The notes under the pieces are model-generated. The model saw nothing but the letters and a program-made list of their open reading frames with translations, was not told the origin of the DNA and made no database searches. 64,000 nt of DNA from JAWKWH01 sp963669455. Its GTDB lineage: Bacteria; Pseudomonadota; Alphaproteobacteria; Rhizobiales; Rhizobiaceae. A program made the position numbers and the translations under genes. Numbering within the stretch: the first letter of the stretch is position 1; every line of letters begins with the position of its first letter. The stretch lies in NCBI GenBank assembly GCA_963669455.1, contig OY770026.1, forward strand, positions 2,728,001 to 2,792,000. The letters run 5' to 3'. This document shows, in pieces, positions 9,173 through 18,554 of this stretch.

Positions 9173-9240
9173 CGTGATGTCAATCAGGCAGGGCAAGTCC
9201 GGCACTTGACGCTGCTGCCCCGCTGTCGCAAGAGCAGCTT

Positions 9241-10428
9241 ATGAGCGAAAAACAAGTCGTCATCACCGGCATCGGCCTGATCTCATCATTGGGCGAAGGC
9301 TGGCAGGAGAACTGGTCTGCGCTTTCGGCTGCCCCGGTCGCGGCCAAAATCGACGAAGAGGCCTGTGCGCCCTACCCTATCCACCCGCTTCCGGAAATCG
9401 ACTGGAGCACGCAGGTAACCAAACGTGGCGACTTGCGGCAAATGGATGGATGGCAAAGACTTGGCGTACACACCGCCGGGCTGGCGCTTGACGATGCCGG
9501 CGTCAAAGGCGACGAAGCACTATGCGCCACGATGGACATGATTGTCGCTGCCGGAGGCGGTGCGCGTGACGTGGCCGTCGACGAGGCGATATTGGAGGCG
9601 GCGCAAACGCGAAATGATCGCGATATTCTGTTAAACGAAAAGCTCACCACGGAACTTCGTCCGACGCTTTTTCTGGCGCAATTGTCAAACCTGATGGCCG
9701 GTAACATATCGATCGTCCACAAAGTCACCGGATCGTCGCGCACATTCATGGGAGAGGAAGCCTCCGGGATAGCCGCTATCGAGCACGCGGCGGCACGGAT
9801 CCGCTCCGGCCAGTCGACCCACGGCCTGGTCGGCGGTGCCTACCAGACGGAAAGCCTTGATTTCCTTTTGACACCCGAACTTGGCCGCCATTTGCACCAA
9901 TCACCCTGGAAGCCGCTTTGGCAGCGTGAAGATGCTCCTGGCGGCGGGCTTGTTGCCGGCTCCGGCGCGGCATTTCTTGTGGTAGAGGAGCGCGAACACG
10001 CCATTGCCAGGGGCGCGAAGATTTACGCGGCCATTGATCAGGTCGTGACCGGCCAGGTTGGCCGCAGGCAAGACAGCTACGCTCAGGCCCTGTCAGATCT
10101 GATCGGCCGGCTTTCAGCAGCCGGAAAGCCTGATATGGTCATTTCAGGCGCTTCGGGCGCCGATTTGCCGATGGCCGCTGAAAGACAGATGCTGGGTGCG
10201 TTTGATCCCGCCACTGTGAGGTCGTTTTCCGCCGTTACAGGTCACCTGAAAGAAGCACAGTTTCCTTTTGCGATGGCGCTGGCCGCGCTTGCGGTTCACG
10301 CAAACAAGAGTTTTCCGGTTTTTGCCCCGGAGTTTGAGCAGGACCATGACGGGCCGGTCGCCAGTGCATTTGCGACAACGGTTGGCTACTATCGGGCAGA
10401 AGGTGCAGCGCGCCTCAGCAGGGCCTGA
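9241..10428 (+). CDS. fabF2XL: Beta-ketoacyl-ACP synthase-like FabF2XL, lacking the catalytic cysteine
   Basis: A 395-residue thiolase-fold protein of the VLCFA locus. It begins like a KAS II enzyme (VVITGIGLISSLGEGW), but where an active ketosynthase has TACAS this protein reads TGSSRTFMGEE, without cysteine. The segment normally NAHGTST reads SGASGADLP, without the first histidine. Only the later GHLKEA keeps its histidine. It is therefore likely a chain-length-factor-like partner of the following FabF1XL rather than an independent condensing enzyme. That role is inferred from the missing residues. No start ambiguity is evident. Confidence 0.85.
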   Translation: MSEKQVVITGIGLISSLGEGWQENWSALSAAPVAAKIDEEACAPYPIHPLPEIDWSTQVTKRGDLRQMDGWQRLGVHTAGLALDDAGVKGDEALCATMDMIVAAGGGARDVAVDEAILEAAQTRNDRDILLNEKLTTELRPTLFLAQLSNLMAGNISIVHKVTGSSRTFMGEEASGIAAIEHAAARIRSGQSTHGLVGGAYQTESLDFLLTPELGRHLHQSPWKPLWQREDAPGGGLVAGSGAAFLVVEEREHAIARGAKIYAAIDQVVTGQVGRRQDSYAQALSDLIGRLSAAGKPDMVISGASGADLPMAAERQMLGAFDPATVRSFSAVTGHLKEAQFPFAMALAALAVHANKSFPVFAPEFEQDHDGPVASAFATTVGYYRAEGAARLSRA

Positions 10429-10461
10429 CGGTTTAAAGCGGATTGAAACGGAGAGCCCAAA

Positions 10462-11739
10462 ATGCCCATCATGACTGATCATCGCGGACGCCCGGTTGTC
10501 GCCGTGACCGGCATCGGGATCGTCACATCGCTCGGGCAGGGCAAGGAAGACAATTGGAAAGCGCTCACAAGCGGGCGTTCGGGCATCCACCCTATTCAGC
10601 GTTTTCCGGTCAATCATCTGGCGACAACCATATCGGGTATGGTCGACTTTCTGCCGACCAGCAACCAGGGTATCGTCGCTCATACATACGAGCTGGCGCG
10701 CCTTTCCGCCTCAGAGGCGATTGCTCAGGCAGGCCTGGATAGCGATGAATTCGGCGGACCATTGTTTCTCGCTGCTCCGCCTGTCGAAATCGACTGGCGG
10801 CAGCGTTTTGCGGTTTTTGATCGCGGATCTGTGAAAGATGGCGCCGGCTATCACCGGCTGCTTTCAGCCGCCCGCCAAGGCAATGCCAGGGAGATATTCG
10901 AAGAAATACAGTTCGGCACCATTGCCGATCGTCTGGCTGGCGCGTTTGGCGCAACGGGTTTGCCGGTGACGCTTTCGACCGCCTGCGCATCCGGGGCCAC
11001 CGCCATTCAGCTTGGTGTTGAGGCGATCCGGCGCGGCGAATGTGACCGGGCTATTTCCATCGGCGCCGACGGATCGGCCACAGAAGAAGCGTTGATACGG
11101 TTTTCGCTTTTGTCGGCCCTGTCCGGCCAGAACGACATGCCCGAAAAAGCATCGAAACCTTTTTCAAAGGACCGCGATGGCTTTGTCCTTGCCGAAGGAT
11201 CGGCGGCGCTTGTTTTAGAATCGCTTGAAAGTGCGACGGCACGGGGTGCAGACATAGTGGGCATCATGCGCGGATGCGGGGAAAAGGCGGACGATTTTCA
11301 TAGAACGAGGTCAAAGCCGGATGGTTCACCGGCCATCGCCGCCGTGCAGGCCGCTTTGACGGACGCAGGTATGAAGGCTGATGAAATCAGCTATATCAAT
11401 GCGCACGGAACCTCGACACCGGAAAATGACAAGATGGAGCATCTGTCCCTTTCCCATGTGTTTGGCGGGCGGATGCCATCGATGCCGATATCATCCAACA
11501 AATCGATGATTGGTCACACACTGTCCGCTGCCGGCGCCGTCGAGGCCGCCTTTTCGTTCCTGACCATGTTGAACGGCGTCATTCCGCCAACAATCAACTA
11601 TGACAATCCCGATCCGGCAATCGAGCTGGATGTTGTGCCCCATCAGAGCCGCAACGCAGATGTTGCAAGCGTTTTGTCCAATTCTTTCGGGTTTGGCGGG
11701 CAAAATGCCTGTCTTGTCATGGCAAGGGAACCAGTCTAG
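10462..11739 (+). CDS. fabF1XL: Beta-ketoacyl-ACP synthase FabF1XL
   Basis: A 425-residue condensing enzyme for elongating the lipid A very-long-chain fatty acid. All three catalytic residues are present: Cys175 in STACASG, His315 in NAHGTST and His352 in GHTLSAAG. The start ATG at 10462 follows GGAGAG, 33 bases after the FabF2XL stop. FabF1XL and FabF2XL probably act as a heterodimer of active and inactive ketosynthase halves; this is inference. The stop codon is the TAG of TAGAGCGTG, the same junction seen at the ends of dispersed repeats elsewhere in the window. Confidence 0.92.
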   Translation: MPIMTDHRGRPVVAVTGIGIVTSLGQGKEDNWKALTSGRSGIHPIQRFPVNHLATTISGMVDFLPTSNQGIVAHTYELARLSASEAIAQAGLDSDEFGGPLFLAAPPVEIDWRQRFAVFDRGSVKDGAGYHRLLSAARQGNAREIFEEIQFGTIADRLAGAFGATGLPVTLSTACASGATAIQLGVEAIRRGECDRAISIGADGSATEEALIRFSLLSALSGQNDMPEKASKPFSKDRDGFVLAEGSAALVLESLESATARGADIVGIMRGCGEKADDFHRTRSKPDGSPAIAAVQAALTDAGMKADEISYINAHGTSTPENDKMEHLSLSHVFGGRMPSMPISSNKSMIGHTLSAAGAVEAAFSFLTMLNGVIPPTINYDNPDPAIELDVVPHQSRNADVASVLSNSFGFGGQNACLVMAREPV

Positions 11740-11780
11740 AGCGTGCTCTAGAGCAACTCCCAAAAAACGCCGGAAACGAT

Positions 11781-12812
11781 ATGCGTGCACTGCAACTCAT
11801 CGAGGACCGCAAGCTCGAAACTGTCGAGGTCGACGCCCCGCCTCCACCGGCCGCCGGAGAGGTGACCGTCAGAATTTCTGCTGTTGCACTTAATCATATC
11901 GATGTCTGGGGCTGGCGCGGCATGGCGTTTGCCAAGCGCAAATTGCCGCTGACGATTGGCGCGGAAGCGTCTGGGATTGTCGAAACCCTCGGCCCGGGCG
12001 TGGCCGGCCTGTTGCCGGGTGAGCTTGTTTCGATCTATGGCGCACGCACCTGCGGGCGCTGCACACCATGTGCTGCGGGCCGTGACAATCTTTGCGAAAA
12101 TGTCGGCGGCGTGCATGGCTTTCATCTTGACGGGTTTGCCCAGGAGTTGATCAACCTGCCGGCCCGGTTGCTGGTTCCAGCCCCCATCGGCATCGATGAT
12201 GTAGCCGCAGCTGTCGCTCCGGTCACTTTCGGGACAGTCGAGCACATGCTGTTCGACAATGCGAAACTTGCGCCCGGCGAGACAATTCTCATCCAGGCCG
12301 GCGGTTCGGGAATTGGAACCGCCGCCATCCAGCTGGCAAAAGCCATTGGGTGCACGGTGATTACAACCGTTGGCTCCAAGGACAAGGCTTCAAAGGCGGC
12401 CACCCTTGGCGCAGACCATGTGATCAATTACCGCGAGGACCGGTTTGAGGGCGTGGTCAGAAAAATCACCAAAAAGAAGGGTGTCGACGTCGTCTTTGAA
12501 CATGTCGGGGCTGAAACCTGGGCGGGCTCGCTATTGTCGATGAAACGCGGCGGCCGGCTTGTCACCTGCGGCTCCACCTCCGGCGTGTCGACATCGATGA
12601 ACCTCATGCAGCTGTTTCAGCAACAGCTGAAAATTTTCGGCTCGTTTGGATGCCGGATCGAGAATATGTCTGATGCCATGTACAAAATGGCCCGTGGCGT
12701 CGCCAAACCCGTCATCGACACCGAAATCGGCTTTGACGGGATCGGCACCGCATTGGAGCGGATGGAAGGGCGCGATGTGTTCGGCAAGATCATTTTGCGC
12801 GTGAATGCCTGA
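11781..12812 (+). CDS. Zinc-type alcohol dehydrogenase / quinone reductase family protein of the VLCFA locus
   Basis: A 343-residue medium-chain dehydrogenase/reductase. It has an N-terminal GroES-like domain with the structural-zinc cysteine cluster CGRCTPCAAGRDNLC near residue 95, and a Rossmann domain with IQAGGSGIGTAAIQLAK near residue 170. In related Rhizobiales loci the equivalent gene (adh2XL) lies between fabF1XL and lpxXL. It may serve as the enoyl reductase or keto-reduction step of VLCFA synthesis, but this is not proven by sequence. Its stop overlaps the lpxXL start by eight bases (ATGCCTGA), indicating translational coupling. Confidence 0.85.
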   Translation: MRALQLIEDRKLETVEVDAPPPPAAGEVTVRISAVALNHIDVWGWRGMAFAKRKLPLTIGAEASGIVETLGPGVAGLLPGELVSIYGARTCGRCTPCAAGRDNLCENVGGVHGFHLDGFAQELINLPARLLVPAPIGIDDVAAAVAPVTFGTVEHMLFDNAKLAPGETILIQAGGSGIGTAAIQLAKAIGCTVITTVGSKDKASKAATLGADHVINYREDRFEGVVRKITKKKGVDVVFEHVGAETWAGSLLSMKRGGRLVTCGSTSGVSTSMNLMQLFQQQLKIFGSFGCRIENMSDAMYKMARGVAKPVIDTEIGFDGIGTALERMEGRDVFGKIILRVNA

Positions 12813-13749
12813 GCGGGCCCGATCCAAGATGAGCCCGGCATTGACAAAAACCCTTGTGCGCCTCCGCCGTTTCCAGCTGTGGCTGGTCGCCAAGATGATC
12901 GTGCTGGCCTTGCGTATTCTCAGGCTGTTTCCAGCCCGGCCGGCGCTGAACTTTGTGGGTAGCTCTGCCAGGAAAATAGGGCCTCTGCTTGGCCGTCACC
13001 GTGTTGCGATGGACAATCTCCGTCAGGCTTTTCCCGAGAAGGACGAAGCTGAGTGCCGTGAAATCGCACTCGACATGTGGGAAAATATGGGCCGGCTGGC
13101 GGCTGAGTATATTTTCCTGGACCGGCTATCAGGTTTCGTCAGCGAGGGTGAAGGCTCCAAAACCGTCGAATGGGAGGGCATCGAACTGTTTGAACGCCTG
13201 CGCGACGACAACCGGCCGCATGTCTTTTTTACCGCCCATATGGGGAATTTCGAACTTCTTCCGGTCACCGCCAGGCAATTCGGTCTCAACATCACATCGC
13301 TTTTCAGGCCGCCGAGCAATCCATTCGTCGCCGAGGAACTGGCAAAGGTCAGGAACATGTCGACTGCGGATTTCGTGCCATCCAGGGTTGGCGCCTCATT
13401 CACGCTGGCGAGAATATTGGAAGATGGCGGCAATGTCGGCGCTCTGGTCGATCAAAAATTCCAGCGCGGCATCCGTACGACATTTTTCGGCCGCCCGTGC
13501 AATACCAACCCGCTGCTTGCAAAACTTGCCCGCCAGTTTGAATGCGATATCCACCCAAGCCGCTGCCTGCGCCTGCCCGGCAACCGCTACCGTATTGAAA
13601 TAATGGAGAAAATAGACCCACCAATGGGGCCGGACGGCCGGCTGGACGTTGCCGCAACCGCGCAAATGTTCAATGATGTGGTTGAGCAGTGGGTGCGCGA
13701 AGACCCTGGTCAATGGATGTGGTTCCACCGCCGCTGGGAGATTTTTTGA
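12805..13749 (+). CDS. lpxXL: Lipid A very-long-chain acyltransferase LpxXL
   Basis: A 314-residue inner-membrane acyltransferase of the LpxL/HtrB family that transfers the AcpXL-bound long chain to lipid A. It has an N-terminal hydrophobic anchor at about residues 25-45, the catalytic HX4E motif HMGNFE (His145, Glu150), a VDQKFQRG segment near residue 215, and the family C-terminal end WMWFHRRW. It is last in the operon, overlapping the alcohol dehydrogenase stop by eight bases. The gene that follows is convergent. Confidence 0.93.
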   Translation: MPERARSKMSPALTKTLVRLRRFQLWLVAKMIVLALRILRLFPARPALNFVGSSARKIGPLLGRHRVAMDNLRQAFPEKDEAECREIALDMWENMGRLAAEYIFLDRLSGFVSEGEGSKTVEWEGIELFERLRDDNRPHVFFTAHMGNFELLPVTARQFGLNITSLFRPPSNPFVAEELAKVRNMSTADFVPSRVGASFTLARILEDGGNVGALVDQKFQRGIRTTFFGRPCNTNPLLAKLARQFECDIHPSRCLRLPGNRYRIEIMEKIDPPMGPDGRLDVAATAQMFNDVVEQWVREDPGQWMWFHRRWEIF

Positions 13750-13819
13750 AGGGTTAGGGTTGTTTTGATGATCGACGCTCAACCGTCATTTTGCCAACCA
13801 GGCCCGTCAACAAACCCAG

Positions 13820-14743
13820 TCAGCCGCCATAGTAGTTCATGACCGCGTGGCGGGCCTCGGCAAAAAACAGCCAGCGCTCGGTTACGACGCCGATGGCGTG
13901 GCTGAGAAATGCCAGCAATGACAGCGCAATGGCGACTGCTGGTGACGGGTTCATCAGCAACAGAGCTGCAAACAGGACAACCGGCAGCAAAACCCCCAGC
14001 AGCATCGAGATGGTGGCAAGTTTTGCCGCGTGTTTGCGCGCGACCTTGAACCCCATTTCCCGTGTCAGATAGTTGTCGGTCAGATGCGGACGTTCGAGCA
14101 GCCGGACCTTGCCGATCATCCCGAGACCTGTTGCACTTTCAGGTGTGGAAACGGGTCTCTCATTCATCATGCGATTGCGCCAGGCGATTTTGACCACTCC
14201 AGCACCGACCAGTGCCACGATCGCAGCAACAAGCAGGGGCCTGGACAAACCGCCGGCAAAAGCTGCAAACAGACACGCCAGCGCCAGACCGCCGGCGGCG
14301 GCAAACGCCAGATAGGCTGCCGGGGTCAAGGGCGTGTTCCAGGCGTGGATTGACTTCAAGGACGCATAGATCATCGACGTGCAGTAGACGGTGGTAAGCG
14401 ACAGGAGTGTGCCCGAAACCCCTATCCACATTACATAATCGCCCTCAAATATCGACAGCCACGCACCGGCGCACAAGGGAACAAACGTCGCCACTGCCAT
14501 CACACCTTCTCTGGACAGCCAGCTTGAGCGCCATTGCGTAAAAGCGCGAAAGGCGCGCTGCGGATTGCCCAAATGCGCCAATGAGGACAGCAGGCCGGAT
14601 GCAATCATCGCCAGAGCCGCGACATGCGCAATCCTTGTGGAAATGGCCGACGCATCGAGCACGCCCAATCCAAGTATTGCAGCCAGACCGTATCCCAAGC
14701 CGGATATGGTTGTGAAAAATATAATTGACGCGGCTGGATGCAT
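13820..14743 (-). CDS. soeC: Membrane anchor of molybdenum oxidoreductase, DmsC family (SoeC-like)
   Basis: A 307-residue protein with about eight hydrophobic helices, opening MHPAASIIFFTTISGLGYG in the style of DmsC-type quinone-reacting anchors. It would pass electrons between the iron-sulfur subunit and membrane quinone. The gene begins two bases after the soeB stop (TGACCATG), so both are co-translated. A DMSO reductase anchor is the alternative, but the catalytic subunit lacks a Tat signal and has a cysteine rather than serine at the molybdenum-ligand position, which favours a SoeABC-type complex. Confidence 0.78.
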   Translation of the reverse strand: MHPAASIIFFTTISGLGYGLAAILGLGVLDASAISTRIAHVAALAMIASGLLSSLAHLGNPQRAFRAFTQWRSSWLSREGVMAVATFVPLCAGAWLSIFEGDYVMWIGVSGTLLSLTTVYCTSMIYASLKSIHAWNTPLTPAAYLAFAAAGGLALACLFAAFAGGLSRPLLVAAIVALVGAGVVKIAWRNRMMNERPVSTPESATGLGMIGKVRLLERPHLTDNYLTREMGFKVARKHAAKLATISMLLGVLLPVVLFAALLLMNPSPAVAIALSLLAFLSHAIGVVTERWLFFAEARHAVMNYYGG

Positions 14744-14745
14744 GG

Positions 14746-15510
14746 TCAGATTTTCTCCAGCATTCCGTCAAGCCAGGCAAAAAACCCGGTCGCATCCCCG
14801 GTGTTTTCGGCAACCAGCGTATCGGCACTCGCCGCCAGCGGCGTGCGTTTTCTGGGCGGCAGATATTTGTTGACCGGGCGGGTGCCCTGTTCCGGCATCA
14901 GATCCATGCCGTCCCGCTCAGCGACAAGTTTGGAAACCGCCGACTGGGGATCGCCAAGATCGCCAAAATGACGCGCCTTGGCCGGGCAGGTACGGACGCA
15001 GGCCGGTACCCGGTCGACCTCCTCAAACGTCTCATTGTAGATGCGGTCGATGCAAAGCGTGCATTTTTTCATCACGCCGGCGGCAACGTCCATCTCGCGG
15101 GCGCCATAGGGACAGGACCAGGCACACAGACCGCAGCCGATGCATTTTTCCTCATCAACCAGAACAATTCCGTCATCGGCCCGCTTGTAGGAAGCGCCGG
15201 TCGGACAGACCGTCACGCATGGCGCATCCTGGCAGTGCAGGCAGGATTTTGGAAAATGAACCACACGGGCCTCACCCTCCTCGCCAATCACCTCGCCACC
15301 TTCGGGCAGAATTTCAAATGTGTGAATGCGGTTTAGCCATGCGCCCGATACGTCCGCACCATAAGGGTTCTGGTCGGAAAGCGAATTGCCATAGCCGCCG
15401 GTGTTCCATTCCTTGCAATTGACCACGCAAGCGTGGCAGCCCACACATATGTCGAGATCGATCACGAGGCCAAGTCTGGTCTCAGATGAAGGCTTTGGAA
15501 GGCTGGTCAT
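14746..15510 (-). CDS. soeB: Iron-sulfur subunit with four [4Fe-4S] clusters (SoeB-like)
   Basis: A 254-residue ferredoxin-type electron-transfer subunit. Cysteine groups CVGCHACVVNC, CLHCQDAPCVTVC, CIGCGLCAWSC and CTLC with CVRTC give four cubane clusters as in DmsB/NrfC/SoeB. A segment NPYGADVSGAWLNRIHTFE after the first cluster is typical of the SoeB branch. The ATG at 15510 follows AGGG. It lies between the catalytic subunit (64 bases upstream) and the membrane anchor. Confidence 0.85.
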   Translation of the reverse strand: MTSLPKPSSETRLGLVIDLDICVGCHACVVNCKEWNTGGYGNSLSDQNPYGADVSGAWLNRIHTFEILPEGGEVIGEEGEARVVHFPKSCLHCQDAPCVTVCPTGASYKRADDGIVLVDEEKCIGCGLCAWSCPYGAREMDVAAGVMKKCTLCIDRIYNETFEEVDRVPACVRTCPAKARHFGDLGDPQSAVSKLVAERDGMDLMPEQGTRPVNKYLPPRKRTPLAASADTLVAENTGDATGFFAWLDGMLEKI

Positions 15511-15574
15511 GTCTGCGCCCTGGATGGTGTTGGATCAAAGGCCACGAAGGACATGCATGATGGTTCAGACCGCA

Positions 15575-18427
15575 TCAGTCCCACTCCTGCCCGTAGCGTA
15601 GTTCCGCCGGCAAGCCTTCAGGCTTGGCCGTTTTAGGCAGATGCGGCCAGCTTTGCTCAGCCGGTTCCGCCTTTTCGATGCTGACCCGCAAATCATACCA
15701 AGCCGCCTGTCCGGTCACCGGATCCGAATTCGTCCAGCGCATGCCGTCGCCTTTTGGCGGCAGCAATTCCTTGATCAGGTGGTTAAGCAGGAACCCTTTT
15801 TGCGCTTCGGGCGCTTTGGCATCGAGCGCCCAGGCCCCTGCCCGTTTGCCGACCGCATTCCAGGTCCACATCGTGTCCTCATTGACGGCGTCGGTGCGCG
15901 CGACCTCAACCTTGATGCGGCCATGATGCGATGTGACCCAGGCCCAGTCTCCCGTTTTCAAACCGGCCTTTTCGCAAATTTTTCCAGGGACATAGAGAAC
16001 ATTCTTCGTGTGAATTTGCCGCAGCCAGGCATTCATCGATCCCCAGGAATGATACATCGCCGCCGGACGCTGGGTAATCGCGTGATAGGGGTAGAGTTCC
16101 TGGTCCACCGCCGCTTCCTCGAAAGGCTGGTACCATTCCGGCAATGGGTGAAAGGCCGTTAAAATCTGGCCGCGATGGCTTTCAGGCGCATGTGGTTTGA
16201 GCACGCCTTCAGCCGACAGTCTGAACTTTTGCAGGGTTTCATTATAAAGCTGGAACGTCACCGGCGCCGGTTTGTCAAAGAAGCCCATCTTGATTGCAAA
16301 CTCGTGATAGGCGGCATTGGCATGTTTGAAAAACTGCGCCTCCATCGAAATGTGGACGGAGTTGAAGGCGCCGTTTTCCTTATAGCGTTCCAATTGGTCG
16401 GGGTTGGGTTCACCCCTGCCCTGTTTGTCGCCATCGGGTCCGCGAAAGCCTGAGAGCGGCCCGATGCCCGGCCGACGTTCATGGCTGACAATGTAATCGG
16501 CATAGTCCTTATAAAGTGCCGCACCCTCGTCATCGACAAAGCCTGGCAGTTTCAGACGCGCGCCAAGATCGAGCACCACTGACTGGAAACCGCGCACATC
16601 GCGGTCCGGCTCGACAACCGGCCAGCGGATTGCGTCATTGATGCAATCGGGCTCGGCAATCGGCCGGTCAAGCATCGAAATACAATCATGGCGTTCCAGA
16701 TAGGTCGTGTCGGGCAGAACAAGATCGGCATAGGACACCATTTCCGACCAATAGGCGTCCGAATAGATGATTTTCGGAATTTTATAGTCACCGGTCTCGT
16801 CGTCCTTGTCCTCCAGCATGTCAACGACGCCGGCGGTGTTCATCGACGAGTTCCAGGCCATATTGGCCATGTAGAGGAACATCACATCGACCGGATAGGG
16901 ATCGCCGGCATGGGCGTTGGGGATTGCCATATGCATCAGCCCGTGAGCCGATATTGGAGCATCCCAGGAAAACGCCTTGTCGAGGCGGCAGGGAGCACCG
17001 TCGGCATCGATCAGCAAATCCTCCGGCCCGAGCGGAAAGCCAAGATGCGGCCCTGCCAGGGGCTGGTTCGGGCCAATATGCTCAGGCAAGCCGTGGGGTC
17101 TTGGATGATTTTCCACCGGCTTTGGATAGGGCGGCTCGAACCGGAACCCGCCGGGGCAGTCAATCGACCCGATCAGCACTTGCAAAATATGCAATGCTCG
17201 CGCGGTCTCAAACCCGTTGGAATGGGCTGAAATTCCGCGCATGGCATGAAACGACACCGGCCGGCCGCGATAACCGGCATGGTTCTCGCCATGCATGTCC
17301 GTCCAGGGTTGATCGACAAAAATCTCCTCGTCAAAGGCGACACGGGCGATTTCAGCGGCAAGCCCCCTGATGGTTTCGGCCGATACGCCACACCGGCCCG
17401 AAACGGCATCGGGCGCATAGCTTTCATCCAAATATTTTTCGGCCAATAACTGAAAAGACGGTACGGCAAAACGTCCGTCGGCCAGTTCGAAGCGGCCGTT
17501 CATCGCGCCCCGAACGCCTTTGGTTCCGGCAGCAATGACGGTTTCGGTAACCGTATCATAGACAAGCGGCTTGCCGTCACCATCACGGGCAAACAGGCCG
17601 TGATCCGCTGCCTTGGGAGCATCGATCACCAGCCAGGCTGCATTGGTGTAGCGCTTGAGGTAGTCGACATCGATCTTGCGCGCTGCGAGCAGTTCGTGAA
17701 CCACAGACAGGATCAGCAACGCATCGGTGCCGGGTCTGATGCCAATCCAGTTATCCGCCACCGCCGAATAGCCGGTGCGCACTGGATTGACCGAGATAAA
17801 GCGTGCACCGTTTTGCTTAACCTTGGAAATACCGAGCTTCAGCGGATTGGAATCATGGTCTTCGGCAACGCCGAACAGGATAAAGAGTTTCGTGCGCTCC
17901 CAGTCCGGCGCACCAAATTCCCAAAACGCTCCGCCAATGGTCATGATGCCGGCAGCAGCCATGTTGACCGAGCAAAATCCGCCATGGGCGGCATAGTTTG
18001 GGGTGCCGAATTGCTGCGCCCAATATCCGGTCAGTGACTGGGACTGGTCGCGGCCGGTAAAGAAAGCCAGCTTCTTCGGATCGGTTTGGCGCACCTTGCC
18101 GAGCCATTCGGTGGCAATGGTCAGCGCTTCCTCCCAGGAAATTTCCTTAAATTCGCCAGAGCCGCGCGGGCCAACCCTCAACATTGGCGCCTTCAGGCGG
18201 GCTGGCGCATAATGCTGCATGATCCCGGCAGACCCCTTGGCGCACAACACGCCGCGATTGACCGGGTGGTCGCGATTGCCCTCAATGTAGCGGATCTTCT
18301 GCTGGCCCGCCTCCGTGTTTTTCAGATGAACATTGATGCCGCAGCGGCAGGCACACATGTAGCATGTGGTCTTGCGCACTTCGTCGGAAACCTCTTGTGA
18401 AAGTTCGATCTGCGGCTCTGAATCCAT
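15575..18427 (-). CDS. soeA: Molybdopterin oxidoreductase catalytic subunit, SoeA-type sulfite dehydrogenase
   Basis: A 950-residue bis-MGD enzyme of the DMSO reductase superfamily. The N-terminal [4Fe-4S] ligands are Cys22, Cys25, Cys29 and Cys62. Cys152 in HGGFCSVNM is the likely molybdenum ligand. No Tat or Sec signal precedes the cluster, so the enzyme should face the cytoplasm, as known for SoeABC, which oxidises sulfite to sulfate and reduces quinone. The frame is open further upstream, to 18511, but AAGGAG lies seven bases before the ATG at 18427, which I take as the start. Family assignment is strong; sulfite as substrate is inferred from gene order and topology. Confidence 0.8.
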   Translation of the reverse strand: MDSEPQIELSQEVSDEVRKTTCYMCACRCGINVHLKNTEAGQQKIRYIEGNRDHPVNRGVLCAKGSAGIMQHYAPARLKAPMLRVGPRGSGEFKEISWEEALTIATEWLGKVRQTDPKKLAFFTGRDQSQSLTGYWAQQFGTPNYAAHGGFCSVNMAAAGIMTIGGAFWEFGAPDWERTKLFILFGVAEDHDSNPLKLGISKVKQNGARFISVNPVRTGYSAVADNWIGIRPGTDALLILSVVHELLAARKIDVDYLKRYTNAAWLVIDAPKAADHGLFARDGDGKPLVYDTVTETVIAAGTKGVRGAMNGRFELADGRFAVPSFQLLAEKYLDESYAPDAVSGRCGVSAETIRGLAAEIARVAFDEEIFVDQPWTDMHGENHAGYRGRPVSFHAMRGISAHSNGFETARALHILQVLIGSIDCPGGFRFEPPYPKPVENHPRPHGLPEHIGPNQPLAGPHLGFPLGPEDLLIDADGAPCRLDKAFSWDAPISAHGLMHMAIPNAHAGDPYPVDVMFLYMANMAWNSSMNTAGVVDMLEDKDDETGDYKIPKIIYSDAYWSEMVSYADLVLPDTTYLERHDCISMLDRPIAEPDCINDAIRWPVVEPDRDVRGFQSVVLDLGARLKLPGFVDDEGAALYKDYADYIVSHERRPGIGPLSGFRGPDGDKQGRGEPNPDQLERYKENGAFNSVHISMEAQFFKHANAAYHEFAIKMGFFDKPAPVTFQLYNETLQKFRLSAEGVLKPHAPESHRGQILTAFHPLPEWYQPFEEAAVDQELYPYHAITQRPAAMYHSWGSMNAWLRQIHTKNVLYVPGKICEKAGLKTGDWAWVTSHHGRIKVEVARTDAVNEDTMWTWNAVGKRAGAWALDAKAPEAQKGFLLNHLIKELLPPKGDGMRWTNSDPVTGQAAWYDLRVSIEKAEPAEQSWPHLPKTAKPEGLPAELRYGQEWD

Positions 18428-18502
18428 CCGGCACTCCTTTGCTTGGGGTCTTATATAAGACTTGGTGGCAAAGGGAATGGCTGAGTGTTGGCCCAGACAA
18501 AA

Positions 18503-18532
18503 AAGCCGCACGGGGCAGAACCCGTGCGGCTT
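18503..18532 (-). terminator. Rho-independent terminator after the L,D-transpeptidase gene
   Basis: Perfect 12-bp stem AAGCCGCACGGG/CCCGTGCGGCTT with a six-base loop and A/T runs on both sides. It lies 23 bases beyond the L,D-transpeptidase stop and isolates that gene from soeA downstream on the same strand. Confidence 0.85.
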
Positions 18533-18554
18533 AAAAAGTCAGAATTTTATTCCG

